A stretch of 6,967 nucleotides of DNA from positions 1 to 6,967 of the forward strand of contig JAFNRY010000324.1 of the NCBI GenBank assembly GCA_017385345.1, read 5' to 3'. Below, in pieces: positions 1 to 5,297 of the stretch (the stretch's first letter is position 1; each line of letters starts with the position of its first letter). A program made the position numbers and the translations under genes. A model generated the notes under the pieces. The model saw only the letters and a program-made list of their open reading frames with translations, was not told the DNA's origin and searched no databases. This DNA comes from Kiritimatiellia bacterium. GTDB taxonomy: Bacteria; Verrucomicrobiota; Kiritimatiellia; RFP12; UBA1067.

Positions 1-845
1 ATTGAACATCTGGTCGCAGTTCTCCCCAGGCATATGCCCATCATCGGCACTTTGCCAAGCAGATGTCGGATGTTTTCGACGGCGTAGGCGACTGCGGCGG
101 GATCGGCCGGACCGTTCGAGAGGAACACACCGTCCGAATTGAGCGCAAGCACTTCGTCCGCCGTAGTCTGCGCGGGAACTACCGTCACGTCGGCCCCGGC
201 TGCGAGCGAGCGAAGAATGTTGGTTTTCACGCCAAAATCCCAGCAAACCACGTGCGGAGCGCCGGCGACACCGCTTTCAACGCGGTATCTCTCCGCGCAA
301 GTCACCTTCGTGGCGTAGTCTTGTCCGTCAAGTCCCTCCCATTCGCGCGCAAGGGCGACAGCCCGGATCTCCGGATCTTCGGGACCGCCGGGGCTCCCCT
401 GGATTTTCGTATCGGCGACCCTCAAATACGCCTTTCTGTTTCCATGATTGCGTATGTGGACCGCAAGCGCGCGCGTATCGACTCCGTATATTCCCGGAAC
501 ACCGCTTTCTTTTAGGTATTCGTCGAGGTTCTGCTCGCTGCGCCAGTTGCTCGGCTCCGTCAAGTCTCCAATCACAAGGCCGGACAAAAACAAGGCGCGG
601 CTTTCGACGTCCGCGCCGTTGATTCCGTAATTGCCGGTTTCGGCGGTGGTGAGGACGACAAACTGCCCGGCGTAAGAGGGATCGGTGAGAATCTCCTGAT
701 AGCCGCTCATGCCGGTATTGAACACGACTTCGCCGAGCGCGTCCTTTTTCGCGCCGAATGCGACGCCGCGAAACACCGTTCCGTCATCCAGCGCGAGAAA
801 CGCCTTCCGCTCCCGCTCAGCTTCCCATTTCGCTTCCCAATCCAT
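1..845 (-). CDS. carA: Carbamoyl-phosphate synthase small (glutaminase) subunit, partial, frame break near the window edge
   Basis: The small subunit of carbamoyl-phosphate synthase hydrolyses glutamine and passes ammonia to CarB for pyrimidine and arginine synthesis. Reading leftward from ATG 845-843, the N-terminal CarA domain shows GEVVFNTGMSGYQEILTDP (about residues 38-56) and GVDTR (121-125). The class I amidotransferase domain starts at WDFGVKTNILR (202-212), continues with VVPAQTTADEVLALN and FLSNGPADP (241-249; usually NGPGDP), and reaches the nucleophile elbow GICLG with Cys272 (codon 32-30). After GICLG the family continues HQ, but this frame reads RTATRCS to the edge. Bases 13-3 in another frame give DQMF, which resembles the expected HQMF, so a net insertion or assembly error at about 24-14 is likely. 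The start codon directly abuts the purF-like stop (TGAATG), implying translational coupling. The catalytic His/Glu of the triad lie outside the window. The family call is secure; intactness is not. Confidence 0.9.
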   Translation of the reverse strand, partial: MDWEAKWEAERERKAFLALDDGTVFRGVAFGAKKDALGEVVFNTGMSGYQEILTDPSYAGQFVVLTTAETGNYGINGADVESRALFLSGLVIGDLTEPSNWRSEQNLDEYLKESGVPGIYGVDTRALAVHIRNHGNRKAYLRVADTKIQGSPGGPEDPEIRAVALAREWEGLDGQDYATKVTCAERYRVESGVAGAPHVVCWDFGVKTNILRSLAAGADVTVVPAQTTADEVLALNSDGVFLSNGPADPAAVAYAVENIRHLLGKVPMMGICLGRTATRCS

Positions 846-2465
846 TCAATACGACCTTTCGCTTCTTTTCCCCAAATAGTTTCCGATCGCCCTGCGTAAA
901 ACGCGGCGACCGCCCGGCGTGGGATAGTCACCCGTGAAATACCAATCGCCGGCGGCGTATCCAAGGCACTTGTGCAAGTCTTCCACTGTCTGAAATACAA
1001 TTTTCACCTCCGCCTTCATGCCGGGCGGCGTCAGAAGCCGCGCGATTTCTGCATTATGCTCGCCATCGGTAAAACGCGCGTAAAGTTCATGGAGCGGCGT
1101 CTGGCGCAGTTCGCGCACGGCGTCGCTGCCGAGCAGGTTCACGAGCGCGCGGAAAGCGACAAGCTCGCCCAAGGTCGACATGTCTATGCCGTAGCAGTCG
1201 GGGTAGCGTATCGGCGGGGCGGAGGATGCAATGACTATGCGCTTCGGTCCAAGCCGGTCGAGCATCGGCAGGATCGCGTTCTTCATGGTGTTGCCGCGGA
1301 CTATGGAATCGTCCAGCACGACGAGCGTGTCGCCCGCGCCGACAAGCCCGTAGGTGACGTCGTAGACATGCTTGTAGAATTCGCGCCGCGCCGCCGCGTC
1401 GGCGATGAACGTCCGGAACTTCGCGTCCTTGACGGCGATTTCGCCGAAACGTATTTTCCCGTATTCCTCGAAAAGCCGTTCAAGCAATCCATGGAATGCG
1501 ATACGGGCGGAGTTCGGTATGTAGCTGAAAAAGATGCTTTCGAGCGGAGCCTCCGCCGCCTTGAGGATTCCCGGCAGAAGCGCCGCTCCGAGCGCCTTGC
1601 GTTCACGGTGTATGTCGCGATCGTTGGCGCGCGAGAAGTAGATGCGCTCGAAGGAGCAGTGGCGGGGCTGGGGTTTGACGGCCGCACCGAGTTCGGCCAT
1701 CTGGACTTCACCCTCCGGCGAAACGACCAGCGCCTCTCCGGGCGGTAGCTCCTTCACGTCCTCCGGCGGCACGTCGAAGGCGGCCTGGATTGCGGGGCGT
1801 TCGCTTGCCACGGCAACAACCTCGTCGCTGACGTAGTAGAAGCCGGGGCGGATGCCGTGCGGATCGCGCGTTGCGAACGCCCAGCCGTCTCCTGTCGCGC
1901 CGCAGAGCGTCCACGCGCCGTCGGCGTTCTTCAGCGCCGTGCGCAGAGCGGCGACGATGCCCGCGCCGCGCTCCAGTTCGTGCGCCACCAGTTCGGTCAC
2001 AAGATATCCGTCGGCCTTGCTCGTCGGGAACGAGCCGTGCCGGCTGTAGTTGGCGAAGAGCGTCGCCGCGTTCGTGAGGTTGAAGTTTCCCGCAAGCAGC
2101 AAAGTGTGGGCCAGTTCGCTCGATTCATGGACGAACGGATGGCAGAACGCCACGTCGTTCCTCCCAAAGGTTGCGTACCGCAAATGCCCGAGGAATATTC
2201 GCGCCGGCACAGCCACTCTCCTGCCGATCATTCCGAGAATGTCGGCAAGCGGCGTGGACGATGCCGACTTGAATATCTGGAAAGGCGGCGATCCGGGCGC
2301 AGGTTTGGCGCTGAGGATTGCCGCGCCCGCGCCGTCCTGCCCCCGGTTGTGCTGTTTTTCCAGAAGGAGCGAAAGCATCGTTCCGCCGCAGTCGCCTGCG
2401 GCGGACGGCGGCTTTCTCAAGACCGCCATCGCAACCGCGCATTCGTGCTTCATGTCGTCGGACAT
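846..2465 (-). CDS. purF: PurF-like amidophosphoribosyltransferase (N-terminal nucleophile glutamine amidotransferase + PRPP-binding domain)
   Basis: A 539-residue protein with the two PurF domains. Canonical PurF transfers glutamine amide nitrogen to PRPP, the first committed purine step. The N-terminal nucleophile domain has Cys9 in KHECAVA, behind an 8-residue leader ending in Glu as in the B. subtilis propeptide, then KQHNRGQDGAG (37-47), GHLRYATFG (93-101), GNFNLTN (126-132) and RDPHGIRP (200-207). The phosphoribosyltransferase half has CSFERIYFSR (270-279), FRTFIAD, the PRPP loop VVLDDSIVRGNT (382-393) and YPDCYGIDM (421-429). The sequence resembles a longer Bacteroidota PurF paralogue that I recall starting HECGVA and ending GDWYFTGDYPTPGG, which is also present here (506-519). 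The C-terminal CxxC-FTGKYPT of B. subtilis PurF is replaced by DWYFTGDYPT, so a 4Fe-4S cluster is unlikely. I chose ATG 2465 because Cys must sit near the N-terminus; ATG 2453 is possible. It lies 5 nt after glnN. Whether it makes phosphoribosylamine in vivo or has a specialised role is unknown. Confidence 0.88.
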   Translation of the reverse strand: MSDDMKHECAVAMAVLRKPPSAAGDCGGTMLSLLLEKQHNRGQDGAGAAILSAKPAPGSPPFQIFKSASSTPLADILGMIGRRVAVPARIFLGHLRYATFGRNDVAFCHPFVHESSELAHTLLLAGNFNLTNAATLFANYSRHGSFPTSKADGYLVTELVAHELERGAGIVAALRTALKNADGAWTLCGATGDGWAFATRDPHGIRPGFYYVSDEVVAVASERPAIQAAFDVPPEDVKELPPGEALVVSPEGEVQMAELGAAVKPQPRHCSFERIYFSRANDRDIHRERKALGAALLPGILKAAEAPLESIFFSYIPNSARIAFHGLLERLFEEYGKIRFGEIAVKDAKFRTFIADAAARREFYKHVYDVTYGLVGAGDTLVVLDDSIVRGNTMKNAILPMLDRLGPKRIVIASSAPPIRYPDCYGIDMSTLGELVAFRALVNLLGSDAVRELRQTPLHELYARFTDGEHNAEIARLLTPPGMKAEVKIVFQTVEDLHKCLGYAAGDWYFTGDYPTPGGRRVLRRAIGNYLGKRSERSY

Positions 2466-2470
2466 GGCTT

Positions 2471-4573
2471 TCAGTAGATGAAGAGCATGTCGCGGTATTT
2501 CGGAAGCGGCCAACGCGATGCCGCGACCTTCCTTTCCAGCGAATCGGCGGCCGTGCGCAGCGCTTGCATTGCGGCGAGCGTGTCGGCGCTGTTCGAGCGC
2601 AGCAATGCGTCGTCGAGTTTCGCGATGCCGGCCTTCAGCGTATCGAGCCCCGTGCCGAGCTCGACGAGCTCCTCGCGGAAGGCGGCGGTTCCGGACGCGA
2701 CGCCCACGCTGTTGGCCGCCTCGCACGCCTGCGCCGTCTCCAGGTATTCCGCCTTCACCGCGGGCAGGATAAGTTCGGAGGCGATGTCGCGCGCGCACTC
2801 GCCTTCGATACGGACTTTCTTCGCGTATTCTTCGAGAAATATCTCGTGCCGGCTCGCGAGTTCGCGCTTCGTCATCACGCCGTATTTCTCGAAAAGCGCG
2901 GCGTTGTCCGCATCGGCAAGCGCAGCAAGCGCCGAAGGCGTGTCCGGCGCGTTCGACAGACCGCGGTTCGCCGCCTCTCTGGGCCATTCGGCCTCGTAGC
3001 CGTTGCCGTTGAACACGACGCGCTTGTGCGCCTTGAGAGAAGATTGCAGGATATTCTGAAGCGCCTCATGGAAGGCTGCGGTGTGTTCGCCGGGCTTCGC
3101 CTTCCCCGCAGTGCCGCTCGCCTCGAGCTCGCCGGCTATGCGGTCCACCGCTTCGGCGACGATGGTGTTGAGGACCGTCATCGGGCCTGAACAACACACA
3201 CTCGAACCGGGAGCGCGGAATTCGAACTTGTTGCCGGTGAACGCGAAGGGAGACGTGCGGTTACGGTCCGTGGCATCCTTCGGAATCGTCGGCAGGGTAT
3301 CTACGCCGACTTTCATCGTCTTCACCGATGCCCGCGAGCGCGTTCCGCCCGATTCAAGGGCGTCGAGAACTTCCGCAAGCTGGTCTCCCACGTAGATGGA
3401 TATGACGGCGGGCGGAGCCTCGTTCGCGCCGAGACGATGGTCGTTTCCAGCGCCGGCAACCGAGGCGCGAAGCAGGTCGGCGTGTTTGTCCACTGCTTCA
3501 ATCACCGCGACGAGCATCGTGAGGAACACGGCGTTTTCGTGGGGATCGCTGCCGGGGTCGAGCAGGTTCCTGCCGCCGTAGGCGACGGACCAGTTGTTGT
3601 GCTTGCCGGAACCGTTCACGCCGGCGTAGGGCTTTTCGTGGAGAAGGCACTTGAGACCGTGTTTCTCCGCGACGTTGCGCAGCGTGTCCATCACGATCAT
3701 GTTGTGATCGCTTGCGAGGTTCAGTTCCTCAAACTGCGGCGCAAGCTCGAACTGCGCGGGCGCGACCTCGTTGTGGCGCGTCTTCGCGGGAATGCCGAGC
3801 TTCCACAGTTCGCGCTCCACGTCGTTCATGAAGGAAAGCACGCGGTCGGGGATCGTGCCGAAGTAATGGTCTTCGAGCTGCTGACCCTTCGCGGACGGCG
3901 CGCCGAAGAGCGTGCGCCCCGTCAGCACAAGGTCGGGGCGCTTCTTCCAATATTCCTTATCTATCAGAAAGTACTCTTGCTCCGCGCCAAGAGTACATCC
4001 GACATGCGCATCGGGACGCGCAAAAAGCCGCATCAACTTCTTCACCGATCTATCAAGAGCCTGCATTGAGCGCAGCAGCGGCGTTTTCTTGTCGAGCGCT
4101 TCGCCCGTATAGGCGCAGAACGCGGTCGGGATGCAGAGCGTCGCGCCGTTGGAGTGCCGCTTGATGAACGCGGGGCTCGTGGGATCCCATGCCGTGTAGC
4201 CGCGCGCCTCGAAGGTCGAGCGGATGCCGCCCGACGGGAAACTTGAGGCGTCGGGTTCGCCAACGATCAGGTTCTTGCCGCTGAACTGCATGATCGGCTC
4301 TCCGTCCTTTATTTCAAGGAAAGAATCGTGCTTCTCGGCGGTGGAGCCGGTCATCGGCAGGAACCAGTGCGTGTAGTGCGTCGCGCCGCGATCCATCGCC
4401 CAGTGGCGAATACCGTGCGCCACCTCGCCCGCGATGGACGGGTCGAGCGGCTTGCCTTCCTGAATCGTGGCCTGAAGCTTCTTCGCCGTCTCCTTGCTCA
4501 GGTAGGTTCGTATCGCCTCGTCGCCGAACACGTCTTCGCCGAAGTGCGTCGCGTTCTTTGTCTCTTCCGTCAT
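2471..4573 (-). CDS. glnN: Glutamine synthetase type III (GSIII, GlnN)
   Basis: ATP-dependent condensation of ammonium with glutamate in the cytoplasm. At 700 residues it has the usual GSIII length, far above the roughly 450-470 of type I enzymes. The GSIII hallmarks are clear: SSFPSGGIRSTFEARGYTAW (110-129), GAEQEYFLID (196-205, metal-binding glutamates), HNEVAPAQFELAP (267-279), EKPYAGVNGSGKHNNWS (313-329, catalytic loop region), NDHRLGANEAPPA (377-389), and NKFEFRAPGSS (448-458). A long, Ala-rich helical C-terminal segment (about 540-700) ends in KYRDMLFIY. The start ATG 4573-4571 is preceded 9 nt upstream by AAAGGA; a longer in-frame reading begins at TTG 4630 but would run through the promoter. 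It is the first gene of the leftward cluster and is divergent from glnK, with its own sigma-54-type promoter. GSIII enzymes are not known to be adenylylated like type I, so transcription is the likely main control. It may be annotated glnA elsewhere. Confidence 0.96.
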   Translation of the reverse strand: MTEETKNATHFGEDVFGDEAIRTYLSKETAKKLQATIQEGKPLDPSIAGEVAHGIRHWAMDRGATHYTHWFLPMTGSTAEKHDSFLEIKDGEPIMQFSGKNLIVGEPDASSFPSGGIRSTFEARGYTAWDPTSPAFIKRHSNGATLCIPTAFCAYTGEALDKKTPLLRSMQALDRSVKKLMRLFARPDAHVGCTLGAEQEYFLIDKEYWKKRPDLVLTGRTLFGAPSAKGQQLEDHYFGTIPDRVLSFMNDVERELWKLGIPAKTRHNEVAPAQFELAPQFEELNLASDHNMIVMDTLRNVAEKHGLKCLLHEKPYAGVNGSGKHNNWSVAYGGRNLLDPGSDPHENAVFLTMLVAVIEAVDKHADLLRASVAGAGNDHRLGANEAPPAVISIYVGDQLAEVLDALESGGTRSRASVKTMKVGVDTLPTIPKDATDRNRTSPFAFTGNKFEFRAPGSSVCCSGPMTVLNTIVAEAVDRIAGELEASGTAGKAKPGEHTAAFHEALQNILQSSLKAHKRVVFNGNGYEAEWPREAANRGLSNAPDTPSALAALADADNAALFEKYGVMTKRELASRHEIFLEEYAKKVRIEGECARDIASELILPAVKAEYLETAQACEAANSVGVASGTAAFREELVELGTGLDTLKAGIAKLDDALLRSNSADTLAAMQALRTAADSLERKVAASRWPLPKYRDMLFIY

Positions 4574-4582
4574 GTTGCGTTT

Positions 4583-4588
4583 TCCTTT
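4583..4588 (-). promoter_or_regulatory. Ribosome binding site of glnN
   Basis: On the minus strand AAAGGA lies 9 nt before ATG 4573-4571. It supports this start over the upstream TTG at 4630, which overlaps the -24 promoter element and has no such site at a suitable distance. Confidence 0.7.
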
Positions 4589-4613
4589 CCGGGGTCTAAC
4601 CCGCCAGCCTTGA

Positions 4614-4629
4614 AGCACACGCCATGCCA
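4614..4629 (-). promoter_or_regulatory. Sigma-54 (-24/-12) promoter for glnN-purF-carA
   Basis: The minus strand reads TGGCATGGCGTGTGCT, against the sigma-54 consensus TGGCAC-N5-TTGCW. The diagnostic GG (4628-4627) and GC (4616-4615) are exactly 10 nt apart. Deviations are T for C in the -24 block and G for the first T of the -12 block. The predicted start of transcription is about 4603, giving a leader of about 30 nt to the glnN ATG. The sequence nearly duplicates the promoter facing the other way at 4801-4816. Activation would need an enhancer-binding ATPase; the candidate binding array is 4661-4768. Confidence 0.72.
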
Positions 4630-4660
4630 ACGCCTTTTAGGGAAATAAGCCCTTCGATTC

Positions 4661-4675
4661 TTACACTGCATGTAA
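4661..4675. repeat. Left palindrome TTACA-N5-TGTAA
   Basis: An inverted repeat with perfect 5-bp arms and a 5-nt centre, of the form TTAC-N7-GTAA. It is the glnN-proximal outer element of the symmetric array and starts 33 nt from the GG of the glnN -24 box. Confidence 0.65.
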
Positions 4676-4753
4676 AGATCGTTCATCCCGCCTTACAAGC
4701 CCTTGCGCCAGTAACACTGCGGCGTATGCGTTGTAACATTGCCAAGCCAGTTT

Positions 4754-4768
4754 TTACGCCTGGCGTAA
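4754..4768. repeat. Right palindrome TTACGCC-T-GGCGTAA
   Basis: A perfect 7-bp inverted repeat around one central T, again of the form TTAC-N7-GTAA. It is the glnK-proximal outer element of the array, 34 nt from the GG of the glnK -24 box. Its perfection makes it the best single operator candidate in the region. Confidence 0.7.
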
Positions 4769-4774
4769 GGACGT

Positions 4775-4790
4775 GCGGGTTTCCACCCGC
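4775..4790 (+). other. Small hairpin GCGGGT-TTCC-ACCCGC
   Basis: A perfect 6-bp inverted repeat with a 4-nt loop, between the half-site array and the glnK -24 box. It is upstream of the predicted start site, so it would act as DNA (protein site or cruciform) and not as RNA on the glnK side. There is no T-run, so it is not a terminator. Function unknown. Confidence 0.4.
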
Positions 4791-4800
4791 GTTCTCGCGT

Positions 4801-4816
4801 TGGCACGGCCTGTGCT
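4801..4816 (+). promoter_or_regulatory. Sigma-54 (-24/-12) promoter for glnK-amtB
   Basis: The plus strand reads TGGCACGGCCTGTGCT. It has a perfect TGGCAC -24 block, and GG (4802-4803) and GC (4814-4815) are exactly 10 nt apart. The -12 block is GTGCT instead of TTGCW. The predicted start of transcription is about 4827, leaving a leader of about 38 nt before the glnK ATG. Sigma-54 control of glnK-amtB is well known in Proteobacteria, which supports the call; here it is inferred from sequence only. Confidence 0.8.
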
Positions 4817-4864
4817 AATGGCGTTGCGTCGCCGCGATGGACGCGGTGTCAAGGAAGAGAAAAG

Positions 4865-5206
4865 ATGAAACTGATCATAGCCTACATTCAGCCGGAGCGG
4901 CTGAATGCCGTCAAGCAGGCGTTGTTCGCCCGCGAGATCTACAAGATGTCCGTCACCAATGCGCTCGGATGCGGGAAGCAGGGAGGTTACCTGCATCTCT
5001 ACCGCGGCGCGGTTGAGGAAGTCACGCTTCATAAGAAGATGCGCCTCGCGATCGCCGTGAACGACGACTACATCGAGAAGACAATCGATGCCATCGTCGA
5101 GGGCGCGCGCACGGGCGACATCGGCGACGGCAAGATATTCGTCCTACCAATGGACGAGTGCGTGCGGATACGAACCGGCGAGCGGGGACCGGCAGCGATC
5201 GGATAG
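4865..5206 (+). CDS. glnK: PII nitrogen-regulatory protein (GlnK type) lacking Tyr51
   Basis: A 113-residue PII protein, a trimeric sensor of ATP/ADP and 2-oxoglutarate that typically docks on AmtB through its T-loop to block ammonium entry. It aligns colinearly with E. coli GlnK from MKLI to the C-terminal IRIRTGE. Ligand residues are kept: Gln39 (GCGKQGG, 35-41), Lys58, the B-loop TGDIGDGKIFV (83-93) and Arg101/Arg103. The T-loop has Tyr46-Arg-Gly, but position 51, the tyrosine uridylylated by GlnD in enterics and adenylylated in actinobacteria, is glutamate (YRGAVEEV). Position 49, a phosphoserine in cyanobacteria, is alanine. Covalent signalling at the usual sites is therefore unlikely. 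The start has AAGGA 9 nt upstream (4851-4855). amtB follows after a 91-nt spacer in the same direction, which favours the GlnK name over GlnB. Transcription is probably from the sigma-54 promoter at 4801. Confidence 0.95.
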   Translation: MKLIIAYIQPERLNAVKQALFAREIYKMSVTNALGCGKQGGYLHLYRGAVEEVTLHKKMRLAIAVNDDYIEKTIDAIVEGARTGDIGDGKIFVLPMDECVRIRTGERGPAAIG

Positions 5207-5229
5207 ACGTGAGACGATAGACGCGAGAC
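5202..5229 (+). repeat. Tandem 14-nt repeat overlapping the glnK stop
   Basis: GATAGACGTGAGAC (5202-5215) is followed at once by GATAGACGCGAGAC (5216-5229), differing at one base. The first copy contains the glnK stop TAG (5204-5206). Both copies also form left-hand parts of the inverted repeat that fills the glnK-amtB spacer. Confidence 0.8.
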
Positions 5230-5268
5230 GAGGCTTCCATTCACGTCAGACGTCTCTTGTCTCACGTC
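5206..5268 (+). repeat. Long stem-loop in the glnK-amtB spacer
   Basis: GACGTGAGAC (5206-5215) pairs perfectly with GTCTCACGTC (5259-5268). Nested inside, GAGACG (5225-5230) pairs with CGTCTC (5251-5256), and AGACGTCT (5248-5255) is itself palindromic. The whole spacer is built from variants of an AGACGTGAGAC word on both strands, like a dispersed palindromic intergenic element. On the plus strand it is followed by six A residues, not T, so it is not an intrinsic terminator for glnK. It could stabilise the upstream mRNA end, attenuate amtB relative to glnK, or be a REP-like insertion. Confidence 0.75.
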
Positions 5269-5284
5269 AAAAAATCAACAAAGC

Positions 5285-5290
5285 AAGGAA
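5285..5290 (+). promoter_or_regulatory. Ribosome binding site of amtB
   Basis: AAGGAA lies 7 nt before ATG 5298. It fixes the amtB start; the same frame stays open far upstream (to 5088), but that part overlaps glnK and reads as basic, non-membrane sequence. Confidence 0.75.
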
Positions 5291-5297
5291 TTATAAA

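Larger units (their letters stand above)
4661..4768. promoter_or_regulatory. Dyad-symmetric array of TTAC/GTAA half-sites: candidate shared enhancer
   Basis: Seven TTAC or GTAA tetramers start at 4661 (TTAC), 4672 (GTAA), 4693 (TTAC), 4711 (GTAA), 4733 (GTAA), 4754 (TTAC) and 4765 (GTAA). Six of them form an exact dyad about 4714.5: TTAC-N7-GTAA-N17-TTAC on the left and its reverse complement on the right. Most steps are 11, 21 or 22 bp, close to whole helical turns. The array occupies about -58 to -166 relative to both predicted sigma-54 start sites, a normal distance for an enhancer-binding activator. It does not match the enteric NtrC site (TGCAC..GTGCA). The activator's identity is unknown and the function is inferred from position and symmetry. 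Confidence 0.6.

Noticed and set aside
972..1748. Plus-strand open frames opposite purF and glnN (also 1857-2477, 2318-3190, 3437-4069)
   Set aside because: Composition is typical of antisense shadows of GC-rich genes, no family is recognisable, and the minus-strand genes explain the DNA.
2466..2987. In-frame upstream extension of the purF-like gene (reading to 2987)
   Set aside because: It overlaps glnN entirely in another frame and is Arg-rich shadow sequence. A PurF nucleophile Cys must be near the N-terminus, so ATG 2465 is the right start.
4574..4630. TTG start at 4630 giving glnN 19 extra residues
   Set aside because: It lies in the -24 promoter element, upstream of the predicted transcript start, and the extension does not look like GSIII.
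5206..5268. Intrinsic terminator for glnK
   Set aside because: The stem is followed by A residues on the plus strand and the stem-to-stem loop is long; amtB is expected to be co-transcribed.
5088..5297. In-frame upstream extension of amtB into glnK
   Set aside because: It overlaps glnK, reads as basic non-membrane sequence through the palindromic spacer, and AAGGAA sits correctly before ATG 5298.
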